Source: Protea cynaroides
Lineage: Eukaryota > Streptophyta > Magnoliopsida > Proteales > Proteaceae
Assembly: GCA_028583415.1 (NCBI GenBank)
Contig: CM053272.1
Span: forward strand, 47,348,685-47,412,684
Direction: 5' to 3'
DNA: 64,000 nt
Below are positions 36,694 to 47,576 of this stretch, one piece after another. Under the pieces are notes generated by a model. That model ran no database searches and was not told where the DNA came from. It was given only the letters and a program-made list of their open reading frames with translations. A program made the translations under genes and the position numbers. Each line of letters begins with the position of its first letter. Position 1 is the first letter of the stretch.

Positions 36694-39600
36694 GTGTGGT
36701 GCAAGGATTGAGAGGAGTCGGAAGAGAGAGGGAGAGAAGGGAACAAATGAGAATTTTGTATTTTGTTTGAAGATGTTTTGATGTTACAAAGGCTCTGTTT
36801 GTTTCAAGGGAAAAAAACCATGTAAAGTAAATTTTACTTAATAAATTTTGATCCTTCTTGTTTATTTTTTCTTTCTTCTTCTTGCATACCAAAGAGGGTG
36901 ACATCCTAGATTGTGTTGATTTCTACAAGCAACCCGCTTTTGATCATCTATTGCTTAAAGATCACAAAATCCAGTATATCATATTCCCCTCTATTTATAT
37001 TTAAGCAAAGGGGAGGATGTGCAAATAGATCTCCAAAGTCCACACTAACAGCGTGGGTTTTTTTTTATTTTTTTATTATCGGAACCTTATATTTATTTTA
37101 TTTCACCTTTTTTCCATAACAAATCAAGGCAATGGGCACATTTTAGAAAATTTTATTAGTGCATTATATTGAAATGGAGGAAAGTAAAAATTGTTTTAAA
37201 AAAGAAAATAGAAACGCTAACCTTTTTTTTGGTAGAATAAAAACGCTAACTTAAAATCATACCAAATATGGTAATTGAATATTTTGAATTCAGCGTTGTC
37301 ATATTATGTCATTCGTATCCAAGTAATTTGATTGGAAATAAAATGAAATTTAATTACTATATAATAATATTTCCGTTAGTACACAATCACTGTAATGATC
37401 GGAAAAGGTTTCAATATATTTTATTTTATATCAATTCCTTTCAATTAGCTTGTTGCAACCAAACCTAGCCTAAGTGATGCTAGTGTCAAAATATTCAAAT
37501 GGAAAAAGGAAATATACTCTGCAATGTTTACTTTCCTCTCAAAAATTTTTTTTTCTCTCTCCTCCTTAGTATATGGGCTCTCTTCCAATAAATCAACTAC
37601 CAATTGTCCATGTATTCACATTTTCCCCTATTATATATACACACCGTTAGCATATAGATTTTTCTTGATCTTTATTCGAATTATATAACAACTTGTGGTT
37701 GAATGATTGAAGGAATCTATTGTAAGTTTCCACATCAGCATAACATGATTGGGTCTATAGCATAATGGACCACAAAATAGGGGTGTTAATGGTTTGGTTC
37801 GGTCTTGACTGATTTGGTTTTGATACTACACACTCAACCCCAAATACAATCCAATAAAAAGACTTCGGCTTCAAGGATTCGTGTTGTTTAATGGGCTTTT
37901 ATCGGTCCACTATCAGTTCATTTTGGTTTTCTATATGGCTATATGTATGTTTAGAATCAAGTTGGCTAGATGGGCTCTGTGGGGCTGTTTCGATTTGGGT
38001 TTCCTACATAAATATATGACAAAAAGTTGACTTTATAGGCTCTTATGATCCATTATTGGACTGATTCAGTTCCAATTTATGTTTGGGTCCATTTGATTAA
38101 TTTGGTTCAAGCTTATCAATCTGTCCGGCCTCTTTTTTACCAGGTTATAAAAAATACAGTCAAACAACGGTCTAATAAGGTTTCAATTTGGGCCATTAGT
38201 GCCATACAAATAGGTCCAAAGTTATATATATACAAATAAGTCCAAAGTCATATATATATATATATATGATAAAATTAAGTTTTAGTTGTTTTTTACGAAA
38301 CTTTGAATATTAACTGTTTGTATCAGCTGTGGCAAACTGAAAATATGATTTTGCACCTCCCTTTCTAGGAGGCCCTATCTTTGGAATGTACGACGGTTTA
38401 GCTGAATTCTGATCCATGCGTTTAGGAACATTGTATTCTTAATTTCCTTGAGTACCATACTGTTACAAAATAAATAAAATTATTTCTTACCTAAAAAAAA
38501 AATTGAAAATATTATTGATAATATTATGATTGATTTCTTGCAGATGAAACCTACTTTTATCCCAAAAGGAGAAGCAAATAAAATATGGTCAGCAACCGAA
38601 TATTTGCCAATTAATTTAAAGCAGAAAGGATATCCCAAAGGAACAGTTCCCATTGGAAGGACTTCAAAAGAAGATCTTTTACGGACTAGAGTTTTATCAA
38701 GATACTTCAATGCTCCCAATATCAATCAAAGCAAGGAACATTTCCCTGGACATTTTGTAAGTAATCCTCAGCTTAGCTGAATTATCTTCTCGATAATTCA
38801 TGATTCAGCCAAGTTTTATCCAAACTAAATAGTATTTATTACACTAATCTTGTTACGACATTCAGCTCGATCTATTTAGACACTTTTTAATTTGGATTTT
38901 CTACAACAAGATTTTCTATATGGCCCTATTTGTTTCATTATAAATTTTTTCATGCTGATGATATTTTATGTGAATATTTTTCGACTTCTATAAGTGGCAT
39001 GGTTATGTGTACAGAAAATCTGGATTTCTGTTTGGAAAAATAAAATTATTCTTTTTTTTTTTTCGGAGGGGGCAATAGCACAGTAGAAAATTTTTATTAA
39101 AAAGAAAAAAAAATGAAAAAAATACAAGGTTAACATCTGGGGCATACCTAAATAGAAATACAAATACAAGAACTAGAATAATCTTCTAACCTTAGGCATG
39201 GCCATCAGCTAGCAAGATTGTCCTGTTCAAAACTAAAATGTTCATCTCACCTTTAACATTACCATCAGTAAAAAGAACTTTAATAAAATAAAGAAAACTT
39301 GACCTCCCCTGGACATCCCAAAGAGTGTTTGTCAAAAGAAAATATGCAACATTGAAACCTGTGATTATCACAACTTGGTTTAAGAATTAAGGCTCTATTT
39401 TTTTTTTCAATGTAAGAATTATGTAAAAGAATATTTTTTTTTTATGAAAATATTTTTCAAGAATTAATACTATTTTTCTAGGACATTATATTTTTTTCAT
39501 AGATTTTGCATAAAATCAAGTGTAGCCAGGAAAGAAGCGCATAAAAATATTGGATTATTTAGTTGTATAGACCTATGTTGCTTTTAATGATGAACATATC

Positions 39601-40740
39601 AGTAGATTGAATCTCCATTCTGTTTTCTTGAGTGTGGATGCATTCAAATATTTTGCTAACCAGAAGAACTAATGATTAATCAGATCGTGGAAATTGATTA
39701 TGGGAAGATACACAACTTCATGGAGCTTCTGCAATAATGAATGTATACAATCCAAATGTTGAAGCTTCGCAGTTTACAAATGCTCAAATTTCAATTAATG
39801 ATCAAATTGGTTTTCCAGCTAGTTTTATAGCGGCTGGATGGACAGTATGTATAATTATTTAAATTTATTTAACATTTTGTCACTTATGATTCATCTGGTA
39901 TCATGGTTCAATTAATTGGTATTGGATTGATTGGATCGATCAATTTGTATCGGTTTTGGACCTAGTCGATCCTCGATCTGATCCTATAGATTAAAAAGAG
40001 TTGATCTCATGACCTTTCCTTCCTGGGTCTCCCCCTATTTGGGTTAATCATGGCCTCCCATCGATGGATTAATTTAAAAAAAGTGGAAAACGAAAGGTAA
40101 TTTTTGCTTAACTGTAGTTTTTGCACTTGGCAACATCAAGTTAATCCAAACTTATATGGTGATAATCGTACTCGATTTTTTACAGTTTATGAGGTATGTT
40201 TCAAACCCTTGGATTTTCCAATTTGTGTGAAGTTAAACGTGACAAGATATATTTCATGCTCTCGCCTCTTTCATGGTGACACATGTCTTATCTGTATATT
40301 TTCTAGATGTTATAAGTTAGTGTTGATGATAAAATGTCACCAATTTATTAATGCTTAGAAGCCCTCTCATTTAAAAAAAAAAAAAAATCAATTTTCACTT
40401 ATAATTATCTAATTGAATCTCAAGTATTTTAAAATGCATAGGGAAGTTACGATGGATGCTATAATACTCTTTGTAGTGATTTTGTACAAATTGATGGAAA
40501 TATCTATCCAAGTTCGATTATAGAGCTAGTTTCTACAATTGGTGGACGTCAATATGGGATCAAAATCTATATTTATCAGGTATAGCTTATGTTTTTCTTT
40601 TAGTTTTATATTTAATTTACTATGTTATAAGAAAAAAATATGTAGTCAATCTGCCAAGGAACTTCATGGTGTAGAGTGTAGAGTTATACATTCTCAAAAC
40701 GACACAAAACCCTACTTCCCTAATATAATAAAGTTCCTAT

Positions 40741-41080
40741 AGGCATTGTTTAGTTGCACGGGAAATTGAAGAGAAGGGAAATTTTTTAATTTTACAAGGA
40801 AACTTTTGTAATGATTACAAAATATACTATAACATTACCATGTAATTAATTCTAAATCATTTTTTATTGGGTTATTTAATTTACATTTCACTTTACATCC
40901 AAATCCCTTACATTTGAAAAGGAAAATAAATTTTACATATTACAATTATCATTACTAAATATGTTAAGAAATTTAGGTAGTTTATACAATTTTGTTATGT
41001 TAAAATTACAAAAGTTTCATTTTAAAGTTAAAAAATTCCACTTCCCTTCCTTTTAATTCCCTTTGCAACCAAACAAAACC
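40741..41080. mobile_element. AT-rich MITE in neprosin copy 2 intron, shared with copy 1
   Basis: Inverted arms TTAGTTGCACGGGAAATTGAAG and, inverted at the right, CTTTTAATTCCCTTTGCAACC (given in parts). Orthologous to 4031-4432. Confidence 0.7.
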
Positions 41081-41128
41081 ATAATGACTCTATTTTTCTG
41101 CACCACTCCCCAGAGAACCACTTTCCTA

Positions 41129-41459
41129 AGGCTTTGTTTGGTTGCAAAGGAAATTGAAAAAAAGGAAGTGAAAATTTTAAACTTTAAAATGAAATTTTTA
41201 TAGTTATAACATAATATGATTGTATAATTTACCTAAATTTCTTAATATATTTAGTAATGATACTCATAAGATGTAAATTTATTTTCTTTATCAAATGGGA
41301 GGGATGTAAAGTGAAGTGTAAGTTAATAACTAAATTTGGAATAATTTGGAATTAGTTACATAGTAATGTAATAGTGTTGTAATCATTACAAAATTTCAAT
41401 TTAAAATTTAAAATTTTCACTTCCATTCCCTTCAATTTTCCTTACAGCCAAACAAAACC
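41129..41459. mobile_element. Full-length MITE with GGCTTTGTTTGG termini
   Basis: The left end is GGCTTTGTTTGGTTGCAA and the inverted right end is GGTTTTGTTTGGCTGTAA. About 330 bp, AT-rich, noncoding. It is the longer allele of the insertion seen in shortened form at 4552-4718. Confidence 0.75.
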
Positions 41460-42457
41460 TGATGTTTTATCTCTTTTAATTTTGTAATTTGGGATATCTA
41501 CATCATATATCATAAAAAGAAACCTCATGCATATATAAACGGATAACCTAAGGTTCATGCATATATAAAGGGATAACCTAAGGTACACAATGCCGTTGTG
41601 AATATTAATGTTCCTGACCTTTCACTGTGGTAGCAAGAATTTAGGGACCAATTTGGATCGGTAAGGGCCAATCATGTGCCATCACACCAAATCAGTCCCA
41701 AGATCGAGATTATGCAGATGGGAGAGGTGATTCATGGGGGTTTCTCTAGCTGAGTCAAGCCTAATCCATGCGAGTCCAACTCATGATCGGCCTGGCTTAT
41801 TCTGAGTCCATGCACTTGAACCACCTCATTGGTAAAATTTCAAACATAAAGGAATAGAATATAAAACTCATATAAAACCCAAAGTCCTATATATTCTCAA
41901 GTCCATGCGCTTGAACCTTGTGTGATGGTAAGAAGCTATCTGATAGATCACCTCAAATCCATCTCATTAGTAAAATTTCAAACATAAAAAAATAGAATAT
42001 GAAACTCATATAAAACCCAAAGTCCTATATATTATGTTTGCCTCTTGGGACACAAATATATATATATATATTTTTTTTTAAACTTCGGATTGTGCCTATG
42101 ATCCTTTATTACATTAACCCACATAAGCACCTATTAACCGACAACCCTAATTAGGTTAGTGGGGATTAATAGTAGTAAAACTCATTAGTATTTTTTTTTT
42201 TTTTTTTTTTTTTTTGGGGTATCCCTAACAGGATAGCAACCCTAAGAACCGGTGGTTCGATATCTCACAAACTGAGGATGAGTCACAAAACATACATATT
42301 GGCTATTGGCTGGATTCGATATTTTCATCTTTAGGAAAGGGTGCTGACGGTGTTTCTTGGGGAGGGTATCCAAAGGCTGGTCATAATGGAGTTAGTCCTC
42401 CAATGGGAAATGGTCTTTTCCCCGAGGATCAAAAGTCATGTTACATTAAATATTTAA

Positions 42458-42944
42458 GGAAAAATTACACAGACACTCCCTCTACTGTTATGAAATGAAC
42501 ATAACTACCCTGTTTTTTCAAAAGTTACACAGAATACCTCTATAATGATGCTATCATACAATCTCACCCCTACCGTTAGTTTCAACTTAACGGCAGAGAC
42601 TCACTTTTTTTTAAGACGAAAATACCCTTACTAAGGGATGAAGGAGTATTTGGCTAAGAGAAGGGCTATGATGGCTGGAGCTGCTGGAGCGACGATCTCT
42701 GCAATGGGTCGCCGGTTTGTTTGACCTCAAGCCCTTGTCCTCCTCCCCCTGTTCCTCTCCGGTCGAGAAGATGATGTTCAACCAGTGTCCTAAGTATGGT
42801 ATGACATCTGTCGGTGGCCGGAGAAGAGACATGGAAGATGCAGTGGCTATCCATCCCTCATTTTGCCCGCGGGATAGTCTCTTTCCCTCGGGATTGCATT
42901 TCTTCGGCGTTTACGATGGCCATGGATGTTCTCATGTATGATAT

Positions 42945-42994
<50 letters not shown>

Positions 42995-43943
42995 TTTGTA
43001 AAACTTACCGTACTCAGCCGGGGCGGGAAGGTCGTTCCGCTTTCCAATGATCATAATGTGAGAATGAGATTCATAGAAATTTTCTCGTAAAATCTCTGCA
43101 TTCATCGTCACAAGAAACTTAAAAAGAATACCCCAGGAAAGTGAAAACAAACAGAAAGACAGAAACCTCGCTAGATCTGACGAGGTTTCATTCATTGGAA
43201 AAACCAGAAAGAATGTGACTCGAGAATAATCAGAAACCTTAGAAAATCGGAAAAAAATGGTTATTCGTTTCGCGATTCAACCGCGTAAAACCTAAATCAT
43301 TTCGATCGGATTTGCTTGAAGCTACGATGGATTGAATACTAAACTTGGATTCCTTTGTGTGTTGGTTCACAGCCTGATCGGCCGGATGAGCTAAATCGGA
43401 TCCAGGAGGCCGGAGGTAGGGTGATATACTGGGACGGAGCAAGGGTTCTGGGAGTGTTGGCCATGTCAAGGGCAATAGGAGACAGCTACTTGAAGCCGTA
43501 CATGGTATCGGAGCCGGAGGTGACGATAACTGAACGGACGGAGGAAGATGAGTGCCTGATACTGGCGAGCGACGGATTATGGGATGTGGTTTCTAATGAC
43601 ACTGCCTGTAGTATTGCACGGATGTGCATCGATGGCCAAGCTCCGTCTCCACCTCCGTTACCGAGGAGCGGTAGCAGAAGCAGCGGTGGCGACGACGACA
43701 TGAACGTGGGTGTCGCTGGCGAGACTTCTGACAAATCGTGCTTAAAAAAAAGTGTTATTTCACCCTTAGTAAGGGTATTTTCGTCTTAAAAAAAAGTAAG
43801 CCTCTGCCGTTAACTTGAAACTAACGGTAGGGGTGAGATTGTATGATAGCATCATTATAGGGGTATTCTGTGTAACTTTTGAAAAAGCAGGGTAGTGTTG
43901 TGTAATTTCACTACAGTAGAGGGGATGTCTGTGTAATTTATCC
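42458..43943 (+). mobile_element. Pack-MULE carrying PP2C gene fragments
   Basis: 1,486 bp with terminal inverted repeats of about 180 bp: left 42458-42637, right 43763-43943. The termini are GGAAAAATTACACAGACA and, inverted, GGATAAATTACACAGACA. It is flanked by an exact 9-bp duplication AATATTTAA (42449-42457, 43944-43952), the size made by Mutator-type transposases. The empty site is seen in copy 1 (..ATGAAATATTTAAAGTTTG.. near 5489). The interior is not transposase but two exons of a protein phosphatase gene with part of its introns. Non-autonomous. Confidence 0.95.
42774..43741 (+). pseudogene. Captured clade A PP2C phosphatase fragments inside the Pack-MULE
   Basis: Exon fragment 1 (about 42774-42935) reads CPKYGMTSVGGRRRDMEDAV.. 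to VYDGHGCSH and ends on a codon boundary with GT following. Exon fragment 2 starts after AG at 43373: PDRPDELNRIQEAGGRVIYW, DGARVLGVLAMSRAIGD, ..EPEVTITERTEEDECLIL, ASDGLWDVVSNDTAC, and stops being homologous at ..TSDKSC (43741), where the right TIR begins soon after. Motifs MEDA, DGHG and DGLWD and the Trp of GGRVIYW (in this clade it inserts into the ABA receptor) mark it as a clade A PP2C, closest in style to PP2CA/AHG3. The middle exon is absent; the joined intron holds a (CT)n tract (42949-42991). An upstream ATG at 42638 is in another frame and hits a stop. It cannot encode a whole phosphatase. Confidence 0.9.
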
Positions 43944-44195
43944 AATATTTAAAGTTTGTGGATGGCAACTATATTCTCAGAAATAGTCTAAACAGAACCA
44001 ACGCAAACGTCCGTCTGGATTCAAAGACTTGCTATGGTCTACGTTATCATGCAGATTATACTCCTAATGAGGGAACAAGTCTTCGATTTGGGGGACCTGG
44101 CGGTGGCAAGTGTGACTAATTTTTTTTTTTTAATAATCCAAACGTGAATTTAGATGGAAAAAATATGTTTCTGTTATGTTTTTAAAATAATGAAG

Positions 44196-44198
<3 letters not shown>

Positions 44199-44228
<30 letters not shown>
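44199..44228 (+). repeat. (CT)n microsatellite after neprosin copy 2
   Basis: Orthologous to the tract at 5748-5788 in copy 1 but shorter and without the CTTT break. Confidence 0.93.
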
Positions 44229-44230
<2 letters not shown>

Positions 44231-44415
44231 AGATAGCATGATGAGAAGCCTAATTTACCCGTCCTAGGATAAAATCTGTTATTGATGGTAACCAACTCAG
44301 AATTTAGTTTTATTGAACTGTAAGTAATCATTTTTGCTCAAGCAGTGATGAAAATGTAATAAGATTCCAATATGCAATCCTCCATTTGTTATTGATGTGG
44401 CCTGGGATGTTTAGG

Positions 44416-44624
44416 GGCTGTTTGATAAAACTTCAATTATGAGATTCTTATTTCTGGTTCAAATTTCTATTTCAATTTCAAAAGGATTCAGGAGTACGAG
44501 GGAGTAGAAACATGTTTGTCAACCTAATTTAGTCATGGACTCCAGAATGGTGGTGGTGGGTGACGGATGGTGGCACTAGTGGTGAGTGGTGACGGTTGGT
44601 GACGAGGGTGGTGGCGAAGGGTGT
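44416..44624. other. Unassigned GGTGAC-rich stretch after the duplication
   Basis: No gene. It begins GGGGCTGTTTGATAAAACTTC, a terminus style common in non-autonomous hAT-like elements, and contains a GGTGAC/GGTGGT-rich run (44550-44615). Confidence 0.4.
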
Positions 44625-44779
44625 TGGGTATGCGACCCTCCCCCTATTTTTGTGTTTTTGGGTCAGTTTAATACCTGGGATCGTGATCTCCCTCACGCAC
44701 TTGATCCATTTGGCTCGACCATGATGGGTAGACCTGGTTCAAGGTGGTAAGACTGGGTTAGTTTGATACGGGTCTTACA
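44625..44779 (-). repeat. Truncated LTR end of the chromovirus family
   Basis: 155 bp matching the first part of the family LTR in minus orientation (GGGTATGCGACCCTC.. to ..GGGTCTTACA). The rest of that LTR is absent. It is a separate, older relic, 200 bp left of element E. Confidence 0.85.
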
Positions 44780-44974
44780 TAACATATCCAACACTTCTAC
44801 AATAATTGCTCGAAAAAAACCATCTTTATCCAAAGAACCACAATAAAGTCGAGAATCAACTCCAGAAAGGCCATTAAATACTGTGATGATCACCGATTGA
44901 AGCTTTGAGCTTCGATTTCAAGCCCTTCAAAATAAGTTATTGATTTCTCTCCTAATAGCAAAAAAAACAAGGCA
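44780..44974. other. Host-like flank left of element E
   Basis: No recognisable gene. Together with 56980 onward it forms the pre-insertion target of E (..GGCAAAGACCATTGAAG..). Confidence 0.5.
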
Positions 44975-44979
44975 AAGAC

Positions 44980-47286
44980 TGTAAGACCCGTATCGAACTA
45001 ACTGGTCTTACCACCTTGCACCAGGTCTACCTATCATGGTCGAGTCAAATGGACTAAGTGCATGAAGGAAATCGCGAGACCAGGTATTAAACTGACCCAA
45101 AAATAGTAAAATAGGGGGCAGGGTCGCATACCCAAATAGGCAGGGTCAGACCCCCCTCATTAGGAAGTCAGACCCCTAAAAATTTGATCGAGGGTCGGAC
45201 AATTTAGAACTGAGGGTCGACGGGATCTCCGACCCCCTCATCGACCCCCTCTTTGCCGATAGAAATCGTAAATAGAAAACTTTTCAAATTTCAAGGGGAT
45301 TCTTTCCTAATCTCAATGGGACTTATTTTGGGAGGTTCTCCTCTATAAATAGGATATCCCTTACACTCTTTCACTCCTTTGAAACCCTAATTGAAAGTGA
45401 GAGAAAGAGAAGAGAAGGAGAAGAGAAAGAAAATTGGAAAAGAAGACTAAAGAGAAGAATTCAGAGAAACCTCTGAATCTCAGCAAACCTAAGATTTGGG
45501 TATGTTTTCATTTATGATTTAAGACCTTAGAATAGTTCATGAAGAGGGTATGGTCTAGGAGAAACACAAATCATTCATCCATGGGAGGATTTCAATGAAA
45601 TCCATAGAGGAAATCATGGTAGGCAAAGTAAGAAAGAAACCTAGAGTTTTAAGCCATAGAACAAGCATAGAATGGATGGTGGAAGTAAGCCATAGGACCC
45701 AAACATGAAAGAATGGACTATAGGATGAAATTCTTGACTCAAACCACGGGGGGTCGCACGTGGGGTCGATTGGGAATCGACTCTACCCCAATCGACCCTA
45801 CCAGACCACAGGATCGACCCCCAGCATTTGGGAAGTCCAGGGATGCGATGGTCGCATCAGGGTCGATGGAACATCGACCCTACACCTGGGGGTCGCAGAA
45901 AATTGTTACCCTACCTGCGACCCATGCTGCGACCCTCACTTAACAGCAAGCCTAAAATTTTCGGAATGAATTCTAATTAAAATCTATCGAGTTGTTAGGT
46001 TTTTCTATTGATATAAAAGTGATTCTTAAAGCTTGAAAGATGATCTACACTCAAGCAAAGGTGAGGGAACAAGACCTAAACTAATTGGCTAATAATAAAC
46101 TGTTTTATTTCTTGAGTCCAATGCCATGACTGATTCTATGCGTGTATGCTTATAATGTGCATTCATCATGTCATCCAATATTTCTATTATTACTGTTCAT
46201 ACATATTTAATTTCATTGTTTATAACATGATGATGATGATGATGATAGGAATAGGCATGTGAATGTTTGTGTTTGTTGGTGTACTTGATGCGGATAGGGG
46301 ATGGTATCAATCGGTACTTCAATGTTGTTTTCATTGGGTATATTGTGCCATAGCTCTATACAAGTCTTGTCCACTGACATCGTCGTATCGCCATTACCTT
46401 AGCAGAACTATTACGTCGTAGGGCATCAGGGGAGGTGGTCTCGGACCATGTAGTTTTCGACTCTGTCGGGGGGCCTTAGCTCTATCTCTATGGATATATT
46501 GAGGGATGCTGGGGTGAGGCCTTGGATACACTGATTGACATTAGGATTGGTTAGTTGCGAGCCCAGTTTGCAAGCCCTCGCAAGCAGGGGCTTACGTCTT
46601 GGTATTAGGCAACCGGTACTGCCATGCCATTTTCATGGGGGTATATTGTGTCATAGTGGGTGCATGTGGGGTCGACAGTGCGGTTTTCATTGGGCGGCTT
46701 CACACACTCGTGTATAGAGGTGAGGCGGCCACCGAACCTTTCTATAGCACATTGCAAACTTATATACCAGACCACATTTATGAATTGAATGCATGCATAT
46801 GTTTGTTGCATTGTTTTGTTTGCTCACTGAGCCGTGATGTGTGCTCACCCTTTCGACGTTGAATATTTTTAGTTGATGATACAGGTACCACTGTGGAAGA
46901 TTATATGAATGCTTCTGTGTACGGGCACGTGGCTGTAATGGAGGCTGAAGACATAGTGGAGACGCATGACTCCTCATGCGAGTGCAACTCATGCATTTTT
47001 TATTAGATTTTTATTTGAACTATTAAGGAAATGTAATTGATACTTTATTTATTTTTGTCTCGGTTAAAACAACATAATTTGATATTTTATTTATGATTAT
47101 CACATTTAGATTTCTTAGTTCATTTAATATTAAGACTTTCGCTATTGTGTATTTATTCTTATTATGGTTGTGGATGTGTATGGTTTAGTTTACAAGGACA
47201 CAACCTATTAGAGTATCCTGGTTGAACCATTGGTCTATTAGCGGTTCATCACACCATTCTAAATAGTACGGAATTGGGGTGTGACA
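44980..47286 (+). repeat. 5' LTR of element E
   Basis: TGTAAGACCCGTATCG.. to ..GGTGTGACA. GGGTCG clusters at about 45118-45250 and 45745-45945 include the palindrome GGGTCGATT-GGG-AATCGAC. A GATGATGATGATGATGATG run lies at 46226-46245. Confidence 0.95.
45344..45351 (+). promoter_or_regulatory. TATA box of element E 5' LTR
   Basis: TATAAATA, followed about 30 bases later by a CTCTTTCACTCC pyrimidine-rich start region and a GA-rich leader. The same box sits at the same LTR position in the 3' LTR (55059-55066) and in A, B and C. Confidence 0.7.
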
Positions 47287-47289
47287 ACT

Positions 47290-47301
47290 TGGTATCAAAG
47301 C
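47290..47301 (+). promoter_or_regulatory. Primer-binding site of element E
   Basis: TGGTATCAAAGC, four bases after the LTR; one mismatch to the initiator-methionine tRNA complement TGGTATCAGAGC. Confidence 0.88.
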
Positions 47302-47576
47302 CATCAGGCCCTATCTTTTTAAACCAGTATACTACCACAAAAGTTTGTGAACTGGGATAGGATAAAAATTTAAAAGCTATAATAATAACACACCATAAGC
47401 ATCTATGTTGTTTGAGACAAAAAATTGAAAGAGAATAATACATCTAATAAATGAGAAACAAAGTTATATACACCCGAAGGAAGCACAAACGTATATATAC
47501 AAGTCTAAAGCAGAGTACAGTCCACAACCCAGACAGTTACTCTGAAGTACAAAAAGAAAAATAAAAAGAAAATACA

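Larger units (their letters stand above)
36354..44119 (+). pseudogene. Neprosin-family gene copy 2, disrupted
   Basis: Seven exons can be traced: 36354-36585 (signal anchor from an ATG at 36354, 36384 or 36417: MRKRLRGIITLILVVLYLV), about 36897-36974 (GDILDCVDFYKQPAFDH..), 38544-38756, 39684-39844, 40140-40193, 40442-40579 and 42232-44119. The domain order is signal peptide, activation domain, neprosin domain ending FGGPGGGKCD. Lesions: the frame slips at the A7 run 36500-36506 between KRKK and VDQIEED; the exon 2 donor seems to lack a G (CCAG|TATATC); a one-base loss occurs in exon 4 (TATGGGAAG against TATGAGGAAG in copy 1); the exon 5 acceptor is CAA|GTTAAT instead of CAG|GTTAAT; and a Pack-MULE sits in exon 7. 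Without the transposon and one target copy, exon 7 is 393 bp, exactly as in copy 1. Confidence 0.9.
37146..44415 (+). repeat. Segmental duplication, copy 2
   Basis: Colinear with 1-5977. It is longer because of the Pack-MULE (1,486 bp), a longer MITE (41129-41459), a duplicated 'catgcatatataaa.ggataacctaagg' unit (41524-41585) and a duplicated unit of about 60 bp with 'acccaaagtcctatatatt' (41836-41895, 41976-42035). It lacks the fold-back MITE present in copy 1. Confidence 0.93.

Noticed and set aside
46226..46245. GATGATG runs in LTRs as possible CRISPR or satellite arrays
   Set aside because: Simple trinucleotide runs of six or so units inside each family LTR, not spaced repeats. No CRISPR array or satellite block is seen in the window.
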